Origin: Chloroflexota bacterium
Lineage (GTDB): Bacteria > Chloroflexota > Dehalococcoidia > Lucifugimonadales > Lucifugimonadaceae
Length of the DNA stretch: 38,275 nt
NCBI GenBank assembly: GCA_013204555.1
Contig: JABMNO010000028.1
Span: 1-38,275, forward strand
Reading direction: 5' to 3'
Below, piece after piece: positions 23,710-32,596 of the stretch. The notes below the pieces were generated by a model, which was given only the letters and a program-made list of their open reading frames with translations, did no database searches and was not told where the DNA came from. Each line of letters starts with the position of its first letter. Position 1 is the first letter of the stretch. The position numbers and the translations under genes were made by a program.

Positions 23710-24105
23710 CTAGCGGCGACCGGATCGGCGATCACCGCGGTCCCTTCGCACTCCAATCAGCCCTCCAATAACGGCGCCCAGAATCGCTCCAACAAACGCG
23801 CCCAGAATGCCCGCAGCCACCGCGACGATCCCATCCCAGCCAGTTCCACCGGTCCCACTTCCGAACCAAACGAGCGAACCCAGACCAAAGCCACCTATCA
23901 GGAATCCCGGGAGGATTCCCAGCAAGGCATAGCGCGACCATCGGCGCTTGCTGCGAAGTCCGATTGCGACCAGAAGCGCGCCAACGACCAGGAAAATCGC
24001 CAGCGCAATAGGCAGTTGAGGCTCTCCGGCGCTAAATATCGGCCACAGCAGTAGCCCGATTACAGCGACGGTGAGCGCTCCGAAGATGGCCTGGAAAGTT
24101 CGCAT
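23710..24105 (-). CDS. small membrane protein with Gly-rich end helix
   Basis: A 131-residue membrane protein with about four hydrophobic segments: residues ~5-25, ~35-50, ~60-80 and a long Gly/Ala-rich stretch GAFVGAILGAVIGGLIGV near the end. The C-terminal tail is very basic (RRDRGDRRSGRR). The glycine-zipper-like repeat recalls proteins that oligomerise in the membrane, but I do not recognise the family. I start at ATG 24105; the open frame reaches 24147 through sequence outside the likely gene. Confidence 0.65.
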   Translation of the reverse strand: MRTFQAIFGALTVAVIGLLLWPIFSAGEPQLPIALAIFLVVGALLVAIGLRSKRRWSRYALLGILPGFLIGGFGLGSLVWFGSGTGGTGWDGIVAVAAGILGAFVGAILGAVIGGLIGVRRDRGDRRSGRR

Positions 24106-24149
24106 TAGTGATATTCCAATATTTTCAGCATGGAAGATCCGGTTCATCC

Positions 24150-24344
24150 ATCTCAGTCATCTGGATCATCGAGGAGCAATCGGTAGTCGGAGTAGTGGCT
24201 GGTAACTCCCCATTCAGCGGCGCGTGTTTCAGCCACGCCATCACCACTATCACAGACCGCCACGATCTCAGCATTCGGATACGCACGGTATCCGGGAACG
24301 TGCAGATCAGCAATCCGCCCTGCGCCGATGATACCGATTCGCAC
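24150..24344 (-). pseudogene. Gfo/Idh/MocA oxidoreductase N-terminal fragment
   Basis: The first 63 residues of a Gfo/Idh/MocA family dehydrogenase, with RIGIIGAGRIADLHVPGY (NAD-binding) and AEIVAVCDSGDGVAETRAAEWG, then LLLDDPDD followed at once by a stop. Intact members continue with a 'DAV.I.TP...H' segment and another ~270 residues, none of which follow. The start is a GTG at 24344. It is a truncated gene remnant rather than a small protein. Confidence 0.8.
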
Positions 24345-24695
24345 TTTGTCACTTGTTGACTAACCGTACCTCGTTGGGATGCCTTTCCCGCGACGAGGGC
24401 GCACATCAATTGGCACCGCATCCCAATTTGACGTCAGGCAGAAGTAGTGAGTCAGGCCATACAACAGTGGTGTCACAGAGTATCTTTGCGCTTTACACCC
24501 CTATGTTTGGCGGGAATCTTGTATTGACCAGCGGATTTCATCATGATTTCATTGCGATAGGGATGATGTGCTATGGCAAATTGCCTTTCACTATGGGTCC
24601 TACGCGCGCGCCAGCGCCCTGACTCGTCGTGAGATGAATATTCGTTCCAAAGAAATGCTGACCGTCCCAGGCGGCAATTCAAGAAGCACCTCCAA
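24345..24695. promoter_or_regulatory. long leader/intergenic region of the first histidine kinase
   Basis: This 351-base stretch holds no gene. It contains a perfect 9-bp inverted repeat, TTGGGATGC (24374-24382) with GCATCCCAA (24418-24426). It also contains the box TGGCGGGAATCTTGTATTGACC at about 24508-24529, listed separately, which is also found before the second kinase. Confidence 0.5.
24508..24529 (+). promoter_or_regulatory. kinase upstream box, copy 1
   Basis: A 22-base segment (TGGCGGG, then AATCTTGTATTGACC) that is nearly the same as the one before the second kinase at 27693-27714. It lies 166 bases before the start codon of this kinase. TTGACC could be a -35 box, but no good -10 follows at 17 bases here. 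It may be a shared operator or promoter. Confidence 0.45.
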
Positions 24696-27410
24696 ATGAC
24701 TAGATTCCCGGATGAAATTGCGGAACAGACGCTTCAGGCAATGCCTGATGCGGTAATCGCGGTCAACTCCCTGGGCCACATCCAGTTCATGAATACTCAT
24801 GCAGAAGAACTGACTGGTTATTCCAGCAATGAACTTCTGGAGAAAAGCATTGAAACGCTCATTCCAGCTTCCCAAAGAGCCGCGCATGCGCAACGACGGA
24901 GTCAGTTTCATGGGGCGCCTACTCCTCGCACGATGAGTGCGAGAGGCGATCTTCAACTACTGCGAAAAGATGGCGAGATACTTCAAGTAGATATCAGCCT
25001 GAGCCCTATTGAGGGCCATGCCGATGGCATCGTTCTAAGTGCAATCCGTGATGTAAGCGAATGGGAGCGAAAATCCAGAGAAGAAATCCTCCTCGCTGAC
25101 ATAGGAGTCGTTGCTGGAAATGAGCGCGATATTGAGAAGGTCTATGAAGTACTGGATTCCTCGCTTCCACGCCTGATCAAGTTTGATCGACTGGTCATCA
25201 CAGCGAAGATTCCCGATACGAACCTCGTTGAGAGAGTCTACGTGAGCGGTCAGTCAGCTCCTGGAGAAGGAATAGGAACCCGTGTTCTGGCACCCGACGA
25301 TTCTGAGATATTACCGGGGTCACAACGTAATACGACGCTGACTGGCTCGCCAGACGAAGTCCCCTTTCTCCTGAATGGCCTTCAGCCATGGGTCCAGGTT
25401 CCGCTGGGAGATCCAGACAGCCCGTCCGGCTACCTGGATCTGCGCGGCAGTTCGAAAGATGCGTTCAGCGGTAAAGATCTACTATTTCTTGCCCGTGTAG
25501 CGAACCAGATTTCACCTGCATTGGAGAATGCCCGTTTCTACGCGCAAGCTCACGGGGAAGCACGAGAGCGGGTGGTGCTTTCTGAGATATCAAGAATCAT
25601 TACCTCAACCTCTGACATGGAGAATGTCTACAGGTTGACCGCCGATCAAATTCACGAACTTGTGCCATTCGATCGATTAGTGGTGTCTACTATCGATCAA
25701 AGTCGCAATCTGGTCACCGATCGTTTTGTAGCCGGGCATTATGTTCCGGACGGTGGCGCCGGAAGCATCTATCCGCTTGATAAATCTGCAACAGGTGAGT
25801 TGATCCAGGACCTGCGCTCCCGCTCATTCAATCATCTTGAGCTTGAGGAGATGGAGAGCCGGTACGTTGAGTTAGAAGCCCGTCGCAAGGCCGGACTCAA
25901 ATCCCTTGTGGTTGCCCCGCTGATCTGGGACGACGAGGCGATTGGAATTCTCATTCTCCGATCGTTCTCCGAGAACGCGTACGGCGAACCGGAAGCCGCC
26001 ATCGTTCTGAAGATCGCCAATCAGATCTCTGGAGCTGTGGCGAATGCGGAGCTGGTTCGGCGACTGGAAAAGGAAGTAGCGATTCAGGAGGCGCTCGCGG
26101 ACATTTCTCGGAGCATTATTTCATCCCGCGATATCGCTGAGGTTATCCCTGAAGTTGTACGGGCAATAAAACGGCTGATGCCTGTAGATCGTCTTGTGAT
26201 TTCTGATGTTGATGAAGATAAGAGTGTCTGCGGTTTGCGCTGGAGTTGGGGCGAAAATGACGGGCCGCTTGCTCCAGACCGAATGGTGCCGATTGCTGGA
26301 ACCGTTACCGAACTCGCGTTTAGACGCGGCAAAACAACAGTTATCGAGCCTGAAATGGTGAGGAAAGTATTAGAGCGGAATCATAAGACTCCAGATGCAG
26401 ACGTAAATGGAGATCTCAATTCTTGGATTTGCGCCCCTTTGTTCGCTGGCAAAAAAGGAATCGGAGCGCTGCATATCCGGGCACGGGACCAGAACGCATA
26501 TTTAGATCAGCATGTGCAAATCGTCGAAATGATTGGAGCGCAAATTGCGGGGGCTATAGCCAACGCACAAGCCCATGCTCAGGCATTGGAATCAGAACGA
26601 GTTCGGATTGAAGTGGAAGCAGAAAAGCGCGAGATGGAGCTGCTTGAAAAACAGCGAAGTAACTTCCTTTCCACCGTTTCACACGAGTTGAAAACTCCCC
26701 TGACTAGCCTGGTCGCGTTTGCCGACATCCTTGCCCGAAATCGGGACTCCACGATGAACAGCCGTCAACTCCAGCAAATACAGGTAATGCAACGCAGTGC
26801 CCGACGCCTGGATTTGCTAATAAACGACCTTCTTGACGTTTCCAGACTTGATGCGGGTACCTTCACTCTGACAAAAAGCGAATTCGAAACGAGTTTGCTG
26901 CTGACAGAGATTCAGGCCATCTTTGAACCGATACTGGAACAGTGCGATCAGTCGTTAGACGTTCCCGGTGTTGCAGGGCCGATATGGATTAACGCGGATC
27001 GCGACAGGGTTGTGCAGTTGATCACGAACCTGGCGAGCAACTCGTCAAAATATTCTCTTCCCGGCACCAAAATTCGATTGGCCCTGGAAATTGAGAATGG
27101 ATCTCTGGCTATCACTGTGTCTGACTCAGGCATTGGGATGGACGAGGACACTCTTGAAAATCTGTTCACCCCGTTTTACCGCTCGAGTGACGAACACACC
27201 CAGTCACAACCGGGAACTGGCCTCGGGATGGTGATCGTCAAAAGCATCGTGGACCTACACGATGGGACGCTCTCAATTTCAAGCGATCAGGGAGTTGGCA
27301 CCACTATTAAAGTTCTGCTGCCTCATTGCAGCAGTAGCCCGAGTGATGAGTACCTGAAATCTGTCGGCAATGAGCCGAAGGCGAAACCGGTCCGATCGAG
27401 ATTGGAGTAA
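24696..27410 (+). CDS. PAS-GAF3 hybrid-free sensor histidine kinase
   Basis: A 904-residue soluble sensor kinase. Domains in order: a PAS domain (residues ~8-125; AMPDAVIAVNSLGHIQFMN, LQLLRKDGEILQVDIS), three GAF domains (~140-290, ~305-450, ~470-625), a coiled-coil linker, HisKA (STVSHELKTPLTSL, phospho-acceptor His about 663) and HATPase (ITNLASNSSKYS as N-box, DSGIGM as G1 box, FTPFYR as F box, GTGLGMVIVKSIVDLHDG as G2 box). Repeated 'FDRLVI' strands mark each GAF. There is no transmembrane segment or receiver domain, so it is a cytoplasmic sensor. No response regulator is adjacent. It is a paralogue of the kinase immediately downstream. The ribosome site before the ATG is weak. Confidence 0.93.
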   Translation: MTRFPDEIAEQTLQAMPDAVIAVNSLGHIQFMNTHAEELTGYSSNELLEKSIETLIPASQRAAHAQRRSQFHGAPTPRTMSARGDLQLLRKDGEILQVDISLSPIEGHADGIVLSAIRDVSEWERKSREEILLADIGVVAGNERDIEKVYEVLDSSLPRLIKFDRLVITAKIPDTNLVERVYVSGQSAPGEGIGTRVLAPDDSEILPGSQRNTTLTGSPDEVPFLLNGLQPWVQVPLGDPDSPSGYLDLRGSSKDAFSGKDLLFLARVANQISPALENARFYAQAHGEARERVVLSEISRIITSTSDMENVYRLTADQIHELVPFDRLVVSTIDQSRNLVTDRFVAGHYVPDGGAGSIYPLDKSATGELIQDLRSRSFNHLELEEMESRYVELEARRKAGLKSLVVAPLIWDDEAIGILILRSFSENAYGEPEAAIVLKIANQISGAVANAELVRRLEKEVAIQEALADISRSIISSRDIAEVIPEVVRAIKRLMPVDRLVISDVDEDKSVCGLRWSWGENDGPLAPDRMVPIAGTVTELAFRRGKTTVIEPEMVRKVLERNHKTPDADVNGDLNSWICAPLFAGKKGIGALHIRARDQNAYLDQHVQIVEMIGAQIAGAIANAQAHAQALESERVRIEVEAEKREMELLEKQRSNFLSTVSHELKTPLTSLVAFADILARNRDSTMNSRQLQQIQVMQRSARRLDLLINDLLDVSRLDAGTFTLTKSEFETSLLLTEIQAIFEPILEQCDQSLDVPGVAGPIWINADRDRVVQLITNLASNSSKYSLPGTKIRLALEIENGSLAITVSDSGIGMDEDTLENLFTPFYRSSDEHTQSQPGTGLGMVIVKSIVDLHDGTLSISSDQGVGTTIKVLLPHCSSSPSDEYLKSVGNEPKAKPVRSRLE

Positions 27411-27829
27411 TCGACAGTGCTCGCTTCAGCCATGATGGTGGCTTGATATCGGTTGCAAGATGATCTCCGCTGGAAGGGCGATCAACCGGGCACCACACGC
27501 CTACAACCCCGGTTCGAATCTCATTTATCCCGGGCTATCAATTAATTCCATCGCATATCACCACAAATGCTCTCTCGCTCCGCACAAATAAGCCGCCCAT
27601 CCTTGTAAATTCTGCACCTGACGGCGTTGATGCGCTACACACAGAGGAATGAGTTGATCTCCTAATACGAAGCTGTGATTTCCCTCTTCGTATGGCGGTC
27701 AATCTGTATTGACCCCCTGAACTCCTAATTGTAAAAAAGAAGATGGACTGGTGTGAGTAATGTCGACGCGTACATGGTTCGCTTTCGCTGCATGAATTGG
27801 GGTGTTCGCGAGGATGACATCGTAGGTCC
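27411..27829. promoter_or_regulatory. intergenic region with the palindromic box of the second kinase
   Basis: No gene is seen in these 419 bases. It holds a perfect inverted repeat ATACGAAG (27665-27672) with CTTCGTAT (27686-27693), directly followed by the box at 27693-27714. TTGACC (27709-27714) with TAAAAA 17 bases later could be the promoter. Confidence 0.5.
27693..27714 (+). promoter_or_regulatory. kinase upstream box, copy 2, with palindrome
   Basis: The box contains a perfect palindrome, GGTCAAT-CTGT-ATTGACC (27697-27714), preceded by TGGC. It lies 115 bases before the start codon. The right half, GTATTGACC, is conserved before the first kinase, while the left half there is changed. 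It is a candidate operator for a dimeric regulator. Confidence 0.5.
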
Positions 27830-30800
27830 ATGAATTCCTTCCCGAATAAGCTAACCAAACAAACGCTTCAGGCGATACCTGATGCGGTAGTCGCGGTTGG
27901 ACAGGATGGGACAGTCCTGTTTCTGAACACAGCAGCCGAGGTACTCACTGGTTACGTCAATGATGAACTAACCGGCCTCAGGGTCGAAACCCTTGTCCCA
28001 GCCTCTCGACGAACCACGCACTCCGGTCAACGTGAACGATTTCAGTCAGCACCACTCGCCCGTTCCATGGGGGCTGCCAGAGACCTTCAACTGCTGAGGA
28101 AAGATGGCTCGTTGGTACCAGTTGAGATAAGCCTGAGTCCGCTTAGTGGCTACGGTGTGGGCGTGACCCTGAGCACCATTCGAGACGCTAGTGAGCAAGA
28201 GCGTCGGTCCAAAGAAGACATCTTCCTCGCTGAGATAGGTCGAATCGTCAACAGTGATCGAGAAATCCGAAACGTCTATCAGGCGGTAGCGGACTTGGTG
28301 CCGTCCTTAATTCCTTTCGACCGTCTGGTAATTACTTTGAGGCAGCCGGACTCCGAACTTGTCCTCCGCGCCTTTGTATGCGGAGTTCACGTGGATGGCG
28401 GAGAGGCGGGTACGGAGGTGATCTCTGCCACCGATACAGGAGTCGCTCCTGGGCCGTATGCGGCCACGTCCCTTGCTGGTCTACTCATCCGTGGGGAACC
28501 CCTCGTCGATGCAATGGAGTCGGTTGGACTTAGCTCGTTTGTTGAGGCGCCTCTCGGCGATACGGATAACCCATTTGGATATTTGAGCCTTCGTAGTACC
28601 GAAAATGACGCCTATGACTATGCCGATGTGAGTCTTCTCGAAAGAATTACGGCTCAGATCTCGCCCGCAATCGAGAACGCCCGGTTGTATGACCAGGCGC
28701 AGAAAGACGCACACGAAAAAGCGGTACTCGCCGAAATCTCGCGCATCATCACTTCCACCTCGGAAATTGAAGCGGTCTATGACCGGACATCTGAGCAGAT
28801 TCGGGAACTGGTGCCTTTTGACCGCATCGTCATATCAACGTTCGACAGGGATCGCAACCTGGTCACTGACCGGTATGTGGCAGGGCTTGAAGTGCAAGGT
28901 GGACAGGCCGGATCTACTTATCAACTGGACGACTCAGCTACGGGTGAACTGATCCAAGATCGTAGACCACGATGGTTTAGCGAGGTTGAGGTTAATCGAC
29001 TGGCCAGTCGATACCCCGAAGTAAAAGTACGTCAAAACGCCGGACTGCGATCAATGGTAATCGCACCACTAATCTGGGATGACCAGCCGATTGGAATTCT
29101 CATCCTTCGATCCAAAGCCGAGTCTACCTACGGTGAGCCTGATGCACTCACCGCTATGAAGATTGCTAACCAGATTTCGGGGGCAGTTGCGAACTCTGAA
29201 ATGGTGACCACTCTGCTCAGGGAGAATGAAGAGAAATTAGCCCTGGCGGAGATCAGTCGGGTGGTCAACTCAGATCTTGATGTTGATGCTGTTTACGAGA
29301 CCGTGGCCCGAGAGGTCATGCGACTCATTCCACACGATCGAATGGCCATCCTCTCAATTGATCACGACGCGAATTTGTTGCGTCGTGAGTTCGTTTCCGG
29401 GCGTCGTGTGAGAGGCGCAGAGGTTGGCACGACAATTGAGGTCACCTCGGGTGTCACAGAGATCGGCTCCGTTGGTCATGAGTCAGCCATCGGAATATAC
29501 ACATCTGAAATTCAACGAAACGCCGTCAAGAACAGCATTGGACCGGGATCGTCCATGAGAGCGCCTCTAACCTTTGGTTCTGAGCGATTTGGCTACTTGA
29601 ACGTTGAAAATGCCGGCGGCGAACCGTTTCATCATCACCATCTGGCGCTTATTGAGAGCGTAGCCGTTGTGATTGCCCCTGCCATTGAGAATGCCCGGCT
29701 TTATGAAGCCTCTCGACGGGAAGCCTCGGAGAGGGCGGCGCTAGCGGAGATCGGGAGGGTTATCAACAGTTCCGCGGACGTCCACGCTGTGTATGGCCAG
29801 TTCGCAGCCGTTCTACTCAGTGTTCTTGCCGCTGACTTTATCGCTGTCAGCCTTATCACCCCGGACCGCGAACAATACAAGCATGAGTTCGTATGGGAGA
29901 ACGGAAAATTGGGGCCATTGTTTTCCGGTGAACTCCCGATTTCCGGCACGTCGATTGAAGAGACCGTCGGATTAAGAAAAAGCGTATTAATTTCTTCAGA
30001 AACTACTTCAGATATTGCCAGGCGATTCCCGTTGATGCGGAAGTCATTTGAAAAAGGGGTGAATTCAGGAATTGGGGTTCCTCTAATTGCATCAGACAAT
30101 GTGATCGGCGTACTTGGGATTGGGTCGGGAATCGTGGACGCATATTCTTGGTCCGACGTTGAAAAGTTAGAGCGAATTGCAGCGCAGATCGCGGGGGCCA
30201 TCGCTAACGCGCAGACTCATACGCGGGCCCTGGAGTCGGAGCGTGCCAGAATCGAAACAGAGGCGAAAAACCGCGAGCTAATCCTTGTTGAAGAACAACG
30301 GAGCGGATTTCTGTCTACTGTTTCACATGAGCTAAAGACTCCGTTGACCAGCCTGATCGCGTTCGCCGACATCCTTTCTCGTAACCAGGACTCCAGGATG
30401 ACTGATCGTCAGCTTCAGCAGATCAGCATCATGCAGCGAAGCGCTCGTCGACTTGACCTACTGATAGACGATCTGCTGGACGTATCCAGACTCGATGCCG
30501 GGACGTTCAAGTTAGCCAGAAGCGAATTCGAAGTAACGGCTCTAATTGAGGAGTTAAAGGCCGCATTTCTACCGCTGATTGACTCAAGCAATCAGTCCCT
30601 GACCGTCTCTTATCCCGACAGAGATTTTTGGATTGAAGCGGACCGTGATCGTGTCGCGCAGGTAATTACGAACCTCTTGAGCAACGCATCAAAGTACTCG
30701 CTTCCCGAGACAGAAATCGAATTGGCTCTCAAAGAGAGTGGAGATGCCATTGTGATCTCCGTTGCCGATAGCGGTATTGGAATGAGCCAGGAAACGCAGG

Positions 30801-31054
30801 ACAACCTCTTCACGGCGTTCTACAGGGCTACCGATGAGCACACGCAATCACAACCTGGCTCTGGTCTCGGACTGGTAATAGTGAAGAGCATCGTAGATCT
30901 TCACTATGGCACCATCACCGTCTCAAGCAAGCAGAGAGTTGGCACCATAATTGAGGTGACTCTTCCCAACAGCAGGCGGCAGCCAAGTGAGAGTTACCTT
31001 GAGGCTGAACGCGCCGGTCCAGAGCCGGTGCTGCCGAGGTCTCGGCTGGAATAG
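27830..31054 (+). CDS. PAS-GAF4 sensor histidine kinase
   Basis: A 1074-residue paralogue of the preceding kinase. Domains: PAS (~8-125), four GAF domains beginning at about 140 (AEIGRIVNSDREIRNVYQ), 310 (AEISRIITSTSEIEAVYD), 475 (AEISRVVNSDLDVDAVYE) and 640 (AEIGRVINSSADVHAVYG), a linker, HisKA (STVSHELKTPLTSL, His about 833) and HATPase (ITNLLSNASKYS, DSGIGM, FTAFYR, GSGLGLVIVKSIVDLH). It has one more GAF domain than its neighbour; the kinase cores are strongly similar, so the pair arose by tandem duplication followed by gain or loss of a sensory domain. It has no membrane segment or receiver domain. AGG lies five bases before the ATG. Confidence 0.93.
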   Translation: MNSFPNKLTKQTLQAIPDAVVAVGQDGTVLFLNTAAEVLTGYVNDELTGLRVETLVPASRRTTHSGQRERFQSAPLARSMGAARDLQLLRKDGSLVPVEISLSPLSGYGVGVTLSTIRDASEQERRSKEDIFLAEIGRIVNSDREIRNVYQAVADLVPSLIPFDRLVITLRQPDSELVLRAFVCGVHVDGGEAGTEVISATDTGVAPGPYAATSLAGLLIRGEPLVDAMESVGLSSFVEAPLGDTDNPFGYLSLRSTENDAYDYADVSLLERITAQISPAIENARLYDQAQKDAHEKAVLAEISRIITSTSEIEAVYDRTSEQIRELVPFDRIVISTFDRDRNLVTDRYVAGLEVQGGQAGSTYQLDDSATGELIQDRRPRWFSEVEVNRLASRYPEVKVRQNAGLRSMVIAPLIWDDQPIGILILRSKAESTYGEPDALTAMKIANQISGAVANSEMVTTLLRENEEKLALAEISRVVNSDLDVDAVYETVAREVMRLIPHDRMAILSIDHDANLLRREFVSGRRVRGAEVGTTIEVTSGVTEIGSVGHESAIGIYTSEIQRNAVKNSIGPGSSMRAPLTFGSERFGYLNVENAGGEPFHHHHLALIESVAVVIAPAIENARLYEASRREASERAALAEIGRVINSSADVHAVYGQFAAVLLSVLAADFIAVSLITPDREQYKHEFVWENGKLGPLFSGELPISGTSIEETVGLRKSVLISSETTSDIARRFPLMRKSFEKGVNSGIGVPLIASDNVIGVLGIGSGIVDAYSWSDVEKLERIAAQIAGAIANAQTHTRALESERARIETEAKNRELILVEEQRSGFLSTVSHELKTPLTSLIAFADILSRNQDSRMTDRQLQQISIMQRSARRLDLLIDDLLDVSRLDAGTFKLARSEFEVTALIEELKAAFLPLIDSSNQSLTVSYPDRDFWIEADRDRVAQVITNLLSNASKYSLPETEIELALKESGDAIVISVADSGIGMSQETQDNLFTAFYRATDEHTQSQPGSGLGLVIVKSIVDLHYGTITVSSKQRVGTIIEVTLPNSRRQPSESYLEAERAGPEPVLPRSRLE

Positions 31055-31155
31055 CGGCGAACCTCAGAAATACACTGCCAGGCCATTTCGCCTGATCAGG
31101 TGGCGCTAATTCTTATAGTAGACTCGGGGCCTCTTACACGAGTCAGGATTTCTGA

Positions 31156-32556
31156 ATGGGCGACGCCAAACTGGAACTGATGGCACACCTGATGCGCCGC
31201 GCCGGATTTGGTGCGTCGCGGGATGAGCTTGAGCGGCGTGTTGCCGTGGGCTACGAGGAGACTGTAGAAGAGCTCCTGCATCCTGAACTTCAGGAACCGG
31301 TGGACTATCACGAGTTCCTCCGTTACTACCCTCTCTGGTGGAAGGCCGGCACGATGGGCGGCAATGGTCACGCTGGCTGGGTCTGGCGCATGATCAATAC
31401 GAAGGCGCCACTGCAGGAAAAGCTCTGCCTCTTCTACCACCAACTCTTCGCCACAGGAGTTGCGAAAGTCGATCACTACGACGAGATCGAAGACATGATC
31501 GACATGTTCCGTGAAAAGGGACTTGGAAACTACAAGGCCATCCTGATGGAGATCGCGCGAAGCCCGGCCATGATCTACTGGCTGGATAATCACGAGAACC
31601 ACGCGACGTCAGTAAACGAAAACTGGGGTCGAGAACTTCTTGAGCTCTTCACGATGGGCATTGGCAACTACACCGAAACGGATGTGCGCGAATGCTCCCG
31701 TGCGTTCACCGGCTGGACGCTGATTCACAAGCTCCCCCGGTTCCACATGGGACGTTTCGATTGGGAGTTCGAGTTCAGGCCCGAAGATCACGACGCTGGC
31801 GAGAAAACCTTCCTGGGCCACACCGGCAACTTTGATGGTGAAGAAATCGTCGACATCATCCTCGCTCAACCAGCGACAGCGAACTTCATCGCCCGCCATC
31901 TGTACAGCTTCTTCGTGGCCGATGAAGCGCAGGTGCCAGCATGGTCGGTGACTCCTCCCAACGACCCCGAAGCTGTCCAGTTCATTGCCGACGCTCTGAT
32001 GAAAAACGATTATCACATTGAGACTGTTCTCCGAATGGTCTTCAACTCAGCCTTCTTCAAAGAGGCGCTGTTCGCGAAGGTAAAGAATCCAACTGAAGTA
32101 GTGATCGGCACTCTCAGACTTGTGGGTGATACCGAACGCCCATCGCCGCAGACGATAGATTGGTCGTTTGAGATTACTTACATGGGGCAGGATCTTATGA
32201 ACCCGCCAAGCGTGGAAGGTTGGCACTCAGGCATCGAATGGATCAACAGCGGCACGCTGATGAAGCGAACCAACTTTGTTGCTGAGTTGATCAGCGAGCA
32301 TGACCGTCCCGGTGTAGCGAGGATCATTGATCGACTAAAGATGGTGGGCGAATCGCCAGAAGCCATAGTCGACGCGTGCCTCGATGTGATGGGGCCGCTG
32401 GAAATTCCAACCGATGCGCGCCGGGAGCTCATCGAGCACGCCGAATCGCTTGGGCGTTTTGACTGGGACAATAATTCACCACTTGAAGGGGGAGCGGCGA
32501 AAGTCTCTGAGATACTCCAACTCATCGTATCGCTCAGGGAATATCAGTTCGCCTAG
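31156..32556 (+). CDS. DUF1800 family protein
   Basis: A 466-residue protein of the DUF1800 family. The family opening is AHLMRRAGFGASRDELERRV, followed by ELLHPELQEPVDY, KAPLQEKLCLFYHQLFATG, MIYWLDNHENH, ENWGRELLELFTMGIGNY, ECSRAFTGWT and ETVLRMVFNSAFF, all typical. No signal peptide is seen, unlike many homologues. The family is of unknown function and is almost always next to a DUF1501 gene, as here. AGGA lies eight bases before the ATG; a TATAGT at 31114-31119 could be its -10 box. Confidence 0.92.
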   Translation: MGDAKLELMAHLMRRAGFGASRDELERRVAVGYEETVEELLHPELQEPVDYHEFLRYYPLWWKAGTMGGNGHAGWVWRMINTKAPLQEKLCLFYHQLFATGVAKVDHYDEIEDMIDMFREKGLGNYKAILMEIARSPAMIYWLDNHENHATSVNENWGRELLELFTMGIGNYTETDVRECSRAFTGWTLIHKLPRFHMGRFDWEFEFRPEDHDAGEKTFLGHTGNFDGEEIVDIILAQPATANFIARHLYSFFVADEAQVPAWSVTPPNDPEAVQFIADALMKNDYHIETVLRMVFNSAFFKEALFAKVKNPTEVVIGTLRLVGDTERPSPQTIDWSFEITYMGQDLMNPPSVEGWHSGIEWINSGTLMKRTNFVAELISEHDRPGVARIIDRLKMVGESPEAIVDACLDVMGPLEIPTDARRELIEHAESLGRFDWDNNSPLEGGAAKVSEILQLIVSLREYQFA

Positions 32557-32596
32557 TAGCCCGGTTCGCCTGGAATATAAGTAAGGAATCGACGCC

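Noticed and set aside
27500..27540. tRNA T-arm-like GGTTCGAATC
   Set aside because: The flanking bases cannot form a T-stem (CCCGG against CTCAT) and no acceptor, D or anticodon arms are nearby.
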